A DNA stretch of 14,590 bases from an uncultured bacterium (GTDB taxonomy: Bacteria > Bacillota > Clostridia > Lachnospirales > Lachnospiraceae), in assembly GCA_946061355.1 (NCBI GenBank), contig CAMGRE010000037.1, positions 1 through 14,590 of the forward strand. Reading direction: 5' to 3'. The notes beneath the pieces are model-generated. The model searched no databases. It was not told the origin of the DNA and saw nothing but the letters and a program-made list of their open reading frames with translations. The translations under genes and the position numbers were made by a program. This document shows, piece by piece, positions 1-7,010 of the stretch; within the stretch, counting starts at the first letter, position 1; each line of letters begins with the position of its first letter.

Positions 1-611
1 ATCATCAGTTTCAAAGCCGCCTTGAGAATTGCCTCGGTGTCACTCTCATCGACAACCTCACAACGGTTCACTGCCTTCATCGCATCCGCCGATCCATACC
101 CGAGCGCAACGAGCGCTTCAACCGCTTCCCTTCTTGCGCTGTTCGCAGGCGCTGCACCTGTGGAAGGCTGTTTCACTGATGCGCTGATCAGGCTGTCCGA
201 TGTCTCGTCCGCCGACACCTTATCCCGCAGATCCAGAATGACACGCTCTGCCGTTTTTTTGCCGATCCCCGGCGCCTTCGCAATCATCTTGCTGTCCGCA
301 GCCATAATGGCAAACCGAAGATCCGTGGCGCTCATCACAGACAGAATCCCAAGCGCTCCCTTCGGCCCCACTCCGTTCACTGTGATCAGTTTTCGGAACA
401 TGGCAAGTTCATCCTTTTCCAGAAAGCCGTACAGCAGGAACGCATCTTCCCGCACGCACGTATAGGTATAGATCTTGATCTCCTGATGGAGTCCCGGCAG
501 ATAATCAAGCGTACTGCCCGGAACCATGATATTATATCCGATCCCGTTTACCTCAACCACAATACCGTTTTCCGTCACTTCTTCCAGCGTCCCATTTACA
601 TAAGCGATCAT
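1..611 (-). CDS. ruvA: RuvA, Holliday junction branch-migration subunit (3' end cut by window edge)
   Basis: RuvA binds four-way DNA junctions as a tetramer and loads the RuvB motor during recombination and repair. Reading the minus strand from the ATG at 611 gives 203 codons with no stop before the edge. The N-terminus MIAYVNGTLEEV is typical of the OB-fold domain. Two helix-hairpin-helix motifs follow: NGVGPKGALGIL at about residues 79-90 and PGIGKKTAERV at 114-124. A low-complexity linker (about 135-158) leads to a C-terminal RuvB-contact domain (EAVEALVALGYG). Family length is about 200 residues, so only the last few codons are missing. An AGGAG lies 6 bases before the start, and the ATG overlaps the upstream gene's stop as ATGA, which implies translational coupling. 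ruvB is expected just beyond the left edge but is not visible. Confidence 0.95.
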   Translation of the reverse strand, partial: MIAYVNGTLEEVTENGIVVEVNGIGYNIMVPGSTLDYLPGLHQEIKIYTYTCVREDAFLLYGFLEKDELAMFRKLITVNGVGPKGALGILSVMSATDLRFAIMAADSKMIAKAPGIGKKTAERVILDLRDKVSADETSDSLISASVKQPSTGAAPANSARREAVEALVALGYGSADAMKAVNRCEVVDESDTEAILKAALKLM

Positions 612-1126
612 ATTATTCTCCTCTCCACCTGTTCCGCGATCACGCCAATCAGGAAGCCCGTCAGTAATCCTGCAATCAGAAGCGCCGGAAAATAGTATAA
701 GACGCTTCCGGTCTCCACCACAAGCGCCGCCACCGCAAGCTGCGCTGCATTGTGTGATACGCCTCCCGCCATGCTCACGCCTTTAACACTGAAGGCATTA
801 CTTCGCTTGCACACCGCCATCACCAGGAAACTGCCTATTCCTCCTGCCATGCTGTATAAAATACTGTATAAATTCCCAAATAAGAAACCCGCCAGCAGGA
901 TTCTTGTAAAATCAATCAAAAACGCTTCTTTCGTTCCAATCAAATAAAGCCCGACCACCACTGCAAGATTGGCAAGGCCCAGCTTTATTCCCGGTATTCC
1001 GAATGAAAACGGAATCAGTGACTCAACGTACGACAATATCAACGCAAAAGCCAACAACATCCCCATACCGGCTACCGTCGATATGGGGCTATTTTTTCCC
1101 TGATGATCCATATGTAATCTGCTCAT
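608..1126 (-). CDS. Gx transporter family membrane protein (EetB-like; 'heptaprenyl diphosphate synthase component I' family)
   Basis: This is a 172-residue, strongly hydrophobic protein with about five predicted membrane segments. It matches what I know of the Gx/Hpre_diP_synt_I family (PF07456). Family-like motifs are GIPGIKLGLANL at about residues 43-54 and GGVSHNAAQL at 121-130. Database names calling it a heptaprenyl diphosphate synthase component are doubtful, since the fold resembles a small ECF-type substrate-binding membrane protein. Homologues paired with NusG-II proteins occur in the Listeria flavin-based extracellular electron transfer locus as EetB (from memory). The ATG at 1126 overlaps the NusG-II gene's stop by four bases, and the TGA overlaps the ruvA start, so the gene sits in a coupled operon. 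No strong ribosome site precedes it, which fits coupling. M6 is an alternative start. The transported substrate is unknown. Confidence 0.82.
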   Translation of the reverse strand: MSRLHMDHQGKNSPISTVAGMGMLLAFALILSYVESLIPFSFGIPGIKLGLANLAVVVGLYLIGTKEAFLIDFTRILLAGFLFGNLYSILYSMAGGIGSFLVMAVCKRSNAFSVKGVSMAGGVSHNAAQLAVAALVVETGSVLYYFPALLIAGLLTGFLIGVIAEQVERRII

Positions 1127-1494
1127 TGCACCACCGCGTCCAGAACCGGCTCCTCACCACCCTGTATCATGACCGTCAGTCTGTGGGGAAGACAGATCAG
1201 TGACTGTCCATCCGCATAGATTTTTCCCTGATTGACACAAAGCCTGTCAGGGCAGTCCGCATCCCGGATAAATGCCGCACCATCCCGGATCACAAGAATG
1301 TTAAAGTGTCCGTCATAAGAAAGAAGTTCTTCCCGATCCTCTGTGACAGAATAGGAAGCAACCAATGTCTTATCCCGGTACACCCGCACCATACCATCGC
1401 CATCCCTGTTTAAAAAGATTCTCAGGCCATAAAACACACAGGCTGTAAAAAGCACCGCAATAATCAGGATCAAATCATTTCTTTTCCACTTCAA
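1123..1494 (-). CDS. NusG domain II-containing membrane-anchored protein (EetA-like)
   Basis: The product has 123 residues: one N-terminal membrane segment (about residues 8-28), then a small beta-rich domain outside the membrane. C81, C86 and C101 lie in the pattern DCPDRLCVNQGKI...LICLPHRLTV, the hallmark of the NusG_II family (PF07009). Despite the name this is not a transcription factor. In Listeria the equivalent protein EetA works with EetB in electron export (from memory). The cysteines could bind metal or form a disulfide. The start is TTG at 1494, directly after the TAA of the preceding gene, with a GGAG about 12 bases upstream. No in-frame ATG occurs before residue 35, which would remove the membrane anchor. 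Its last bases overlap the Gx gene as ATGA. Confidence 0.83.
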   Translation of the reverse strand: MKWKRNDLILIIAVLFTACVFYGLRIFLNRDGDGMVRVYRDKTLVASYSVTEDREELLSYDGHFNILVIRDGAAFIRDADCPDRLCVNQGKIYADGQSLICLPHRLTVMIQGGEEPVLDAVVQ

Positions 1495-2157
1495 TTACAG
1501 ATAAATCTCCATATATCCCTTCATTTTGGTCATGTCAAAATGATCAATCACTCCGAGATTTGAATCATAGCCTTTTCCGTCAAAGAACACCAGATAATGG
1601 CTGAAACGCCCCATCTTTTCCATAATGACACAGCACTTCGGCAGCGTTACATCCTCTCTGCCGTTCGTATAGATGATCTCCTCGGAGTGGTCGATTCCAA
1701 AATAATTCAGCGCGCTCACGATCTTATCCATCGTAGCCTGCCATTCGCCACAGTGCATTGTGTTGATAGCTTCCTCAAGCGTAATCCCCGCAAGCATCGC
1801 CACACACGCCTGACCACAGAGTCCGTCATGAGGCTGAAGCACCGCCTCCATACTATCGATCTTTCGGATCGGATTGGATGTGGAATACGGGCTGTCCTGC
1901 GCACTTGATTTCGTGACACGGAATGTGACACGGTATTCTTTCTCTGTCTCAAACTGCTTTAAAATACTGTCCTGTACGGGAATGTTATAGTATCCGTTTC
2001 CCTCCGGCTCCAGATTACATACAAAAACAGTTTCCCCCACTTTCACCTTGACAGGAACGTCTCCCTCCTGCTTACAAATCTCCCAGACGTTAAAGGGAAT
2101 TTTGATCCTGCCGCCGTTTTCTGCATTTTCAATTGCTGCATCAAATGTGTATTTCAT
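1495..2157 (-). CDS. DUF1905 domain fused to a C39-like cysteine-peptidase-fold domain
   Basis: I place the start at ATG 2157, giving 220 residues, because AAGGTGA lies 8 bases upstream. A GTG at 2169 would put that ribosome site inside the gene. Residues about 2-82 (YTFDAAIE, RIKIPFNVWE, YNIPVQDSILKQF, YRVTFRV) look like DUF1905 (PF08922), a small beta-barrel of unknown role. Residues about 105-220 resemble the papain-like C39 fold: Q108 as the possible oxyanion glutamine, C114 in GLCGQACVAM as nucleophile, H187 in FSHYLVFF and D198 in GYDSN. No signal peptide, membrane segment or ABC-transporter domain is seen, so it should be cytoplasmic. It sits 70 bases after leuD and abuts the NusG-II gene. 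Substrate and role are unknown, and the catalytic assignment is inference from motif order. Confidence 0.7.
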   Translation of the reverse strand: MKYTFDAAIENAENGGRIKIPFNVWEICKQEGDVPVKVKVGETVFVCNLEPEGNGYYNIPVQDSILKQFETEKEYRVTFRVTKSSAQDSPYSTSNPIRKIDSMEAVLQPHDGLCGQACVAMLAGITLEEAINTMHCGEWQATMDKIVSALNYFGIDHSEEIIYTNGREDVTLPKCCVIMEKMGRFSHYLVFFDGKGYDSNLGVIDHFDMTKMKGYMEIYL

Positions 2158-2165
2158 GTTCTCCC

Positions 2166-2172
2166 TCACCTT
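2166..2172 (-). promoter_or_regulatory. Ribosome binding site deciding the DUF1905/C39 start
   Basis: AAGGTGA on the minus strand, 8 bases before the ATG at 2157. It supports that ATG over the upstream in-frame GTG at 2169, whose codon overlaps this site. Confidence 0.65.
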
Positions 2173-2186
2173 TTGATAATTTACTG

Positions 2187-2215
2187 TTTATAGTCTACCA
2201 TATCATCAAAGATAA
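2187..2215 (-). promoter_or_regulatory. Weak candidate promoter between leuD and the DUF1905/C39 gene
   Basis: On the minus strand, TATAAA (2187-2192) is spaced 17 bases from TTATCT (2210-2215). The -10 is good but the -35 matches only 3 of 6 consensus bases. If real, transcription would begin near 2180 and separate the four-gene ruvA run from leuCD. No terminator hairpin is visible between leuD and this site, so read-through from leuCD is also possible. Confidence 0.3.
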
Positions 2216-2227
2216 GGAAAGCATAAA

Positions 2228-2713
2228 TCACTTCTGATTGATATAGTTTACCAGTCCTTCTGCTGCAATGATCTTCTGCATAAACTCCGGGAACGCCTGT
2301 CCCTGAAAGCTTGCGCCCGTTGTCACATCCGTGATCACGCCGGTATCAAAATTGATCTCTACCTCGTCTCCCGTCTGAATGGCTTTTGCAGCCTCCGGAC
2401 ACTCAATGATGGGAAGTCCGATATTGATGGCATTGCGGTAAAAAATACGTGCGAAGGTCTCCGCTATGACACAGCTCACTCCTGCCGCCTTGATCGCAAT
2501 CGGCGCATGTTCCCTGGAGGAACCGCAGCCAAAATTCTTATTGGCAACGATAATATCGCCTTTTTTTACTTTATGGATGAAATCCTTGTCGATATCCTCC
2601 ATACAATGCGTCGCCAGTTCCACAGGATCAGACGAATTCAGATACCTTGCCGGAATGATTACATCTGTATCAACATTATCACCATATTTAAAAACACTGC
2701 CTTTTGCATTCAT
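2228..2713 (-). CDS. leuD: 3-isopropylmalate dehydratase small subunit
   Basis: LeuD is the swivel subunit of isopropylmalate isomerase, which converts 2-isopropylmalate to 3-isopropylmalate in leucine synthesis together with LeuC in the cytoplasm. The 161-residue length fits the short LeuD class that partners 420-residue LeuC proteins. Visible family motifs are DNVDTDVIIPARYL near the N-terminus, FGCGSSREHAP in the middle, and FYRNAINIGLP, which shapes the substrate pocket. The ATG at 2713 has AGGAGG 7 bases upstream. Only 15 bases separate it from the leuC stop, so leuC and leuD form one unit. The hydro-lyase family also includes homoaconitase and citraconate/methylmalate enzymes, but with ilv genes in the same window leucine synthesis is the likely job. 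Confidence 0.95.
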   Translation of the reverse strand: MNAKGSVFKYGDNVDTDVIIPARYLNSSDPVELATHCMEDIDKDFIHKVKKGDIIVANKNFGCGSSREHAPIAIKAAGVSCVIAETFARIFYRNAINIGLPIIECPEAAKAIQTGDEVEINFDTGVITDVTTGASFQGQAFPEFMQKIIAAEGLVNYINQK

Positions 2714-2728
2714 GATTCATCCTCCTGA

Positions 2729-3991
2729 TTATAACTGTTCCGGGCTGGAAATCCTGCCGGTAATGGCACTTGCGGCTGCTACTGCCGGACTCGCGAGATA
2801 CACTTCCGATTCCACATGTCCCATACGACCCACAAAGTTACGGTTCGTGGTGGATACACAACGCTCACCGGCAGCCAGAATGCCCATATAACCTCCAAGG
2901 CACGGTCCGCAGGTAGGCGTGCTGACTACAGCGCCTGCTTCGATAAATATCTTGAGAAGTCCCTCTTCCATCGCCTGCATATAAATCTTCTGGGTTGCCG
3001 GAAGAATGATACATCTCATTCCCTTTGCCACATGTCTTCCTCGAAGCACCTCTGCTGCAATCCGCATATCATCAAGGCGTCCGTTAGTGCAGGAACCGAT
3101 CACGACCTGATCGATCTTTACCTCCTCGGTGATCTCATCAATCGTTTTGGTATTTTCCGGCAGGTGTGGAAACGCAATCGTCGGCTTAAGCGTGCTCAGA
3201 TCAATGGTATATTCTTCATCATACTCCGCATCCGGATCCGCCTCATATATCGTATATTTCTTAGTCGAATGTTCCTTCATATAAGCGATGGCTTTCTCGT
3301 CCACAGGAAAAATGCCGTTCTTGCCGCCCGCTTCAATCGCCATATTCGCAATCGTAAAGCGGTCATCCATAGACAGATTGGCAATGCCGTCCCCGACGAA
3401 CTCCATGGATTTGTACAGAGCGCCGTCCACGCCAATCATGCCAATGATATGTAAAATCACGTCCTTGCCGCTGACCCATTTGGAAGGCTTTCCCGTCAGG
3501 TTGAATTTGATGGCTGACGGCACCTTGAACCATGCCTTCCCCGTCGCCATACCGGCCGCCATATCCGTGCTGCCGACACCTGTGGAAAAGGCTCCGAGTG
3601 CGCCGTAGGTACATGTGTGGGAATCCGCACCGATCACCACATCTCCGGCTACCGTCAGTCCTTTTTCGGGCAGGAGCGCATGCTCGATCCCCATCTCACC
3701 GACTTCGAAATAATTGGTGATCTCGTTGCGATAAGCAAATTCTCTCACACACTTGCAGTGCTCTGCAGACTTAATATCTTTATTGGGTACAAAATGATCA
3801 GGCACCAGAGCAATCTTGTCTTTATCAAACACGCCCTGCGTCTTCATCTTTTCCATCTCTTTGATCGCAACCGGACTGGTGATATCATTTCCCAGCACCA
3901 GATCAAGATCCGCTTCGATCAGCTGTCCGGCTGTCACGCTTTCCAGTCCGGCATGGGCAGCCAGGATCTTCTGCGTCATTGTCATTCCCAT
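2729..3991 (-). CDS. leuC: 3-isopropylmalate dehydratase large subunit ([4Fe-4S])
   Basis: LeuC carries the iron-sulfur cluster and most of the active site of isopropylmalate isomerase. From ATG 3991 it has 420 residues, the standard length of this class. Cluster ligands are C301 (VVIGSCTNGR), C361 and C364 (TPTCGPCLGG). The GADSHTCTYGALGAF motif at about 121-135 and the C-terminal NRNFVGRMGH are aconitase-superfamily signatures. A longer frame opens at 4015, but GGAGGA at 4000-4005 lies 8 bases before 3991, and the N-terminus MGMTMTQKILAAHAG is the family's usual one. It is followed closely by leuD and is divergent from a LysR regulator. A 16-base palindrome lies just upstream of the ribosome site and may be an operator. 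I see no T-box leader. Confidence 0.96.
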   Translation of the reverse strand: MGMTMTQKILAAHAGLESVTAGQLIEADLDLVLGNDITSPVAIKEMEKMKTQGVFDKDKIALVPDHFVPNKDIKSAEHCKCVREFAYRNEITNYFEVGEMGIEHALLPEKGLTVAGDVVIGADSHTCTYGALGAFSTGVGSTDMAAGMATGKAWFKVPSAIKFNLTGKPSKWVSGKDVILHIIGMIGVDGALYKSMEFVGDGIANLSMDDRFTIANMAIEAGGKNGIFPVDEKAIAYMKEHSTKKYTIYEADPDAEYDEEYTIDLSTLKPTIAFPHLPENTKTIDEITEEVKIDQVVIGSCTNGRLDDMRIAAEVLRGRHVAKGMRCIILPATQKIYMQAMEEGLLKIFIEAGAVVSTPTCGPCLGGYMGILAAGERCVSTTNRNFVGRMGHVESEVYLASPAVAAASAITGRISSPEQL

Positions 3992-3999
3992 ATATGTTT

Positions 4000-4005
4000 T
4001 CCTCC
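4000..4005 (-). promoter_or_regulatory. leuC ribosome binding site deciding its start
   Basis: GGAGGA on the minus strand, 8 bases before ATG 3991. It would fall inside the coding region if the upstream in-frame start at 4015 were used. Confidence 0.75.
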
Positions 4006-4013
4006 ATTTTTCC

Positions 4014-4029
4014 ACAGCATATATGCTGT
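4014..4029. promoter_or_regulatory. Perfect 16-base palindrome upstream of leuC, candidate operator
   Basis: ACAGCATATATGCTGT is its own reverse complement. It lies 22 bases upstream of the leuC start, in the 172-base intergenic region shared with the divergent LysR regulator. I could not find a convincing leuC promoter: the best is TTGATG with CATAAC at a 19-base spacing, which would put the palindrome near the transcription start. A role as binding site for the LysR protein or another repressor is inference from position and symmetry. Confidence 0.4.
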
Positions 4030-4088
4030 TATGTTCTGGTAAAAGCGTATCACATCAAACAGCTCTTGAAAAATATCTTTTATTCATA

Positions 4089-4117
4089 TTTACCATAACC
4101 GTCTATTATGATAAAAT
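4089..4117 (+). promoter_or_regulatory. Candidate promoter of the LysR regulator gene
   Basis: TTTACC (4089-4094) and TAAAAT (4112-4117) are spaced 17 bases, and TGA precedes the -10 as in an extended -10 promoter. Predicted transcription start is near 4124, giving a leader of about 40 bases before ATG 4164. The leuC promoter must lie in the same region on the other strand. Confidence 0.45.
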
Positions 4118-4150
4118 AACTCTTGTATAACTCATGGTTTTACAAAAAGC

Positions 4151-4156
4151 AGGAGG
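4151..4156 (+). promoter_or_regulatory. Ribosome binding site deciding the LysR start
   Basis: AGGAGG, 7 bases before ATG 4164. The longer in-frame start at 4134 has no ribosome site and adds ten residues not typical of LysR proteins. Confidence 0.8.
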
Positions 4157-4163
4157 ACAACCG

Positions 4164-5066
4164 ATGGAACAAAACTTTAATCTCTATCATATTTTTTATA
4201 CTGTAGCCAAATGCAAAAACATATCCGGTGCTGCAAGTCAGCTCTACATCAGCCAGCCGGCCATCAGCAAATCCATCTCCAAGCTGGAGCAGAATCTGAA
4301 CACCACGTTATTCACAAGAAGCTCAAGAGGAGTCTCGCTGACCATGGAGGGAGAGATTCTGTTCAAACAGGTAGAAGCAGCTTTTAGCGCTCTGCGCCAG
4401 GGAGAAGAACGTCTGAAACGTGTTAACGAACTCGGCATCGGCCATCTGTCGATTGGTGTCTCCACCACCCTGTGCCGCTATGTTCTCCTCCCTTATCTGA
4501 AGGATTTTATCCACAGGAATCCGCATGTGAAGCTGTCGATCGCCTGCCAGTCCAGCTATCAGACGATCCGTGCGCTCGAAAACGGTGATATTGACGTCGG
4601 ATTGATCGGAGAACCGCCCCGCACCTCTAATTTATACTTTTCTCCCCTGACAGAGATTCAGGACATCTTTGTGACCACCAAATGCTATCTGGATAATCTG
4701 AAAAAACGAATGGATATCCAGTCCCCCGGGAATCATCTGTCTGTCTACTCCGAGGCGACATTGATCCTGCTTGATAAGGATAATCTCACCAGACAATATG
4801 TAGATAAATATCTGAGCCGCGATCTGGTTGATAACGACCGCGTGGTTGAAGTATCCACTATGGATCTTTTGATCGAATTTGCCAAGATCGACCTGGGAAT
4901 CGCCTGTGTCATCTCTGACTTTGTCAAAAAAGAACTGGAATCCGGAGAACTGATCCGCTTAAAATCTCCGGTATCGATTCCCAAGCGTAAGATTGGTTTT
5001 GCCTGCCGGCAAAATGATGCTGATAATGATATGATTCAGAAATTTCTGGCAGTCACCAGAGCATAA
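4164..5066 (+). CDS. LysR-type transcriptional regulator, divergent from leuCD
   Basis: The 300-residue length is usual for the LysR family. The N-terminal winged helix-turn-helix spans about residues 5-62, with the recognition region SGAASQLYISQPAISKSISKLE and the wing LFTRSSRGVSLT. The rest (about 90-295) is a periplasmic-binding-protein-like effector domain, recognisable from HLSIGVSTTL, NGDIDVGLIGE and DLGIACVISDFV. LysR proteins usually control a divergent neighbour in response to a small metabolite and repress themselves. Here the neighbour is leuCD, so a pathway intermediate such as an isopropylmalate is a plausible effector, but that is inference. It converges on the EAL-domain gene with a 12-base gap and no clear terminator between them. 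Nothing in the sequence names a closer subfamily. Confidence 0.92.
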   Translation: MEQNFNLYHIFYTVAKCKNISGAASQLYISQPAISKSISKLEQNLNTTLFTRSSRGVSLTMEGEILFKQVEAAFSALRQGEERLKRVNELGIGHLSIGVSTTLCRYVLLPYLKDFIHRNPHVKLSIACQSSYQTIRALENGDIDVGLIGEPPRTSNLYFSPLTEIQDIFVTTKCYLDNLKKRMDIQSPGNHLSVYSEATLILLDKDNLTRQYVDKYLSRDLVDNDRVVEVSTMDLLIEFAKIDLGIACVISDFVKKELESGELIRLKSPVSIPKRKIGFACRQNDADNDMIQKFLAVTRA

Positions 5067-5078
5067 TTGTGTTTCGGT

Positions 5079-6893
5079 CTACTCTGCAAATACATAGCTG
5101 CTTCCGGAAATTGCTTTGCTTTTCCTTTTTGCCTTGACCAGCTGTTCGGAAAACTCTTCCATATTTTTATATCGTCTGCGCCTGTTCGTGACAACAGCCA
5201 TGGACAGAGAGGCAATCGGGAAATTCTCCTGTTGTCCGTGCCGGTTCTTGGAGACAATGTATCCCCTTGCATAATCCTCACTGCTGTACAGCGTTACAAC
5301 GCGCCGTTGGAACTCTTCCACGATAGATTTTAACAGGCATTGAATATCCCATTGATCTGTGATAATTACAAAATCGTCCCCTCCGATATGACCGATGAAT
5401 TCATTCTGGATACAGCATTCCTTCATGCTTTCGGCAAGCGCCTTGATCATCAGATCACCATTGTTGAAGCCATACGCATCATTGTACGCCTTAAAATTAT
5501 CCAGATCCACATAGATAATGGAAAAGCTCTTTTTTCCGGATACAACATGCTCTATCTTTTCATCGATGACCATATTGCCCGGGAGCCCGGTTAGCGGACT
5601 GGTATCGACTGCGCGGTGAACCTTGATGGCAATGGCTGCCTCGAGCAGATCCTTCACCGTGACTACCCCGCAGTATTTGTCATCTCTGGTCACAATTACT
5701 GCATCATACAATGTCCTCTGCGGCCGCATCAACGCCTTTCTTGACACCTTCTCCACCGAATCCCCCACATCAACCAACAGCGGCTTCTCATCCATAAACT
5801 CCCTGACTCTTTTCTTCCGGGACAGGTCATATCCATACATACCCCCGAACTCTGCCAGAATCCCTGCTCTCGTCAAAACGCCCAGCACCTTCTCATCTGG
5901 ATCCAGCACCGTGATCTCCGTGACGGCAGGCCTTTCCTTGAAATATTCATAGATCTCTTTTGCCGGTCGATCCGGTACAGTAACCTCTTTACGACTGCAG
6001 ATTCCCCCGACGGTGCCGAGAATCGTCGTCTCCGCATAACTGGAGCAGACTGTGTCATACGCATCGCAGATATAATCCCTAAGTTCCGGCGTGATCTCCC
6101 GCATTCTGGGCTGCGGACGGAGCAGGAAATACCCCTGACCGTAAGGAACTCCCAGTTTGATCAATGCAAGCATCTCTTCCCTTGTTTCTATCCCCTCTGC
6201 GATCAGGTAAATCTCGTTCTTTTTACAGAACTGGATCATACTTTCTACCAGCGACTTTTTCAGATTATCTTTATCAATCCCTCTCACAATCTCCATATCA
6301 ATTTTGATATATTCCGGCTCCAACGCACAGATACGATTCATGCCGGCATAACCGTTTCCAAAATCATCTATCGCAATCTGAAAGGTCTGATTCTGATAAT
6401 GTCTGATCACACCGCGGAAAGCTTCCTCATCATGGATGGAATTGCGCTCCGTGATCTCAAACACGATATCTTCCGGCATAAGCTTATATCGGCGCAAAAA
6501 CTGGCAGGTGACTCCTTCCTTAAACTGCGGATCTTTGATCACATCCGGATCCACATTCAGGAAAAGTTTTACTCCTGATTTTTTATCGAGAGCGTTCTGC
6601 CGTGATTTTCTCCGGCACAATGCCTCAACCCGCCAAAGGCTGTCCATCTTCTGTGCTATATGGAAAAACTCTTCCGTATTGATCAGACAGTTTTCCATAG
6701 AAATCCTGCTGAGGGCCTCATATCCCATAACCTCACCGTCTCTTAAAGACACAATAGGCTGATAGACCGGATAGATCAGTTCGTTCTCCACAATCTCCCA
6801 GAACTGTTCTTCCTTTACCAGTCTCAATGCCTTTTCCTGTTCTTTCTTTTTACCTTTTTCAGTCTTACTCTTCTTTTTCACAACTGACTCCAT
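5079..6893 (-). CDS. EAL-CBS-GGDEF protein, probable c-di-GMP phosphodiesterase
   Basis: The product has 604 residues and, with no signal peptide or membrane segment, should be cytoplasmic. A lysine-rich N-terminus (1-27) precedes an EAL phosphodiesterase domain (about 30-270), a CBS pair (about 295-425) and a GGDEF domain (about 430-600). The EAL catalytic set looks intact: E59 in YEALSR, N113, E146, D176/D177 in DDFGNGY, K197, E233 and Q253. The GGDEF signature reads GGDDF (504-508), with H rather than R before the I-G-G, and no inhibitory RxxD is seen just upstream. It may therefore bind GTP or be weakly active rather than be a strong cyclase. CBS pairs usually sense adenine nucleotides. 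The start is ATG 6893, with AGAGGAG 9 bases upstream; a TTG at 6926 lacks a site. It is divergent from cutC. Confidence 0.9.
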   Translation of the reverse strand: MESVVKKKSKTEKGKKKEQEKALRLVKEEQFWEIVENELIYPVYQPIVSLRDGEVMGYEALSRISMENCLINTEEFFHIAQKMDSLWRVEALCRRKSRQNALDKKSGVKLFLNVDPDVIKDPQFKEGVTCQFLRRYKLMPEDIVFEITERNSIHDEEAFRGVIRHYQNQTFQIAIDDFGNGYAGMNRICALEPEYIKIDMEIVRGIDKDNLKKSLVESMIQFCKKNEIYLIAEGIETREEMLALIKLGVPYGQGYFLLRPQPRMREITPELRDYICDAYDTVCSSYAETTILGTVGGICSRKEVTVPDRPAKEIYEYFKERPAVTEITVLDPDEKVLGVLTRAGILAEFGGMYGYDLSRKKRVREFMDEKPLLVDVGDSVEKVSRKALMRPQRTLYDAVIVTRDDKYCGVVTVKDLLEAAIAIKVHRAVDTSPLTGLPGNMVIDEKIEHVVSGKKSFSIIYVDLDNFKAYNDAYGFNNGDLMIKALAESMKECCIQNEFIGHIGGDDFVIITDQWDIQCLLKSIVEEFQRRVVTLYSSEDYARGYIVSKNRHGQQENFPIASLSMAVVTNRRRRYKNMEEFSEQLVKAKRKSKAISGSSYVFAE

Positions 6894-6902
6894 TTTCCAA
6901 AG

Positions 6903-6909
6903 CTCCTCT
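6903..6909 (-). promoter_or_regulatory. Ribosome binding site deciding the EAL-CBS-GGDEF start
   Basis: AGAGGAG on the minus strand, 9 bases before ATG 6893. It excludes the in-frame TTG at 6926, for which it would be internal. Confidence 0.7.
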
Positions 6910-6925
6910 AAATATTTTCGGTGCA

Positions 6926-6934
6926 ATTATGGCA
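6926..6934 (-). promoter_or_regulatory. Candidate extended -10 promoter of the EAL-CBS-GGDEF gene
   Basis: On the minus strand TGC-CATAAT gives a TGn extended -10 with a 5-of-6 hexamer. No good -35 lies 17 bases upstream (TAGCAT only). Predicted start is near 6919, with a leader of about 26 bases carrying the ribosome site. Confidence 0.35.
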
Positions 6935-6937
6935 TAA

Positions 6938-6964
6938 CTATCTTATCTATGCTATCTTAGATAG
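6938..6964. repeat. Direct repeat plus inverted repeat between divergent EAL and cutC genes
   Basis: CTATCTTA occurs at 6938-6945 and again at 6952-6959, and the second copy forms the inverted repeat CTATCT-T-AGATAG (6952-6964). It lies upstream of both divergent genes in the 117-base intergenic region. It may be an operator shared by both promoters. No clear cutC promoter could be assigned in the rest of the interval. Confidence 0.35.
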
Positions 6965-7010
6965 GAAAAGGGAACGTTAAATCAAAGTAAAAACTGTAAG
7001 GAGAACCGTT

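Noticed and set aside
22..465. 147-codon plus-strand frame opposite ruvA
   Set aside because: It lies entirely antisense to a clear RuvA, has low-complexity composition and no ribosome site.
2816..3454. 212-codon plus-strand frame opposite leuC
   Set aside because: Antisense shadow of LeuC; His/Arg/Leu-rich translation without domain features or ribosome site.
4134..4163. Longer start of the LysR gene at ATG 4134
   Set aside because: No ribosome site precedes it, while AGGAGG is perfectly placed for ATG 4164 and gives the standard N-terminus.
5037..5050. CAGAAATTTCTG palindrome near the LysR stop as a terminator
   Set aside because: It is AT-rich with no loop room and no T-tract on either strand, and lies in coding sequence.
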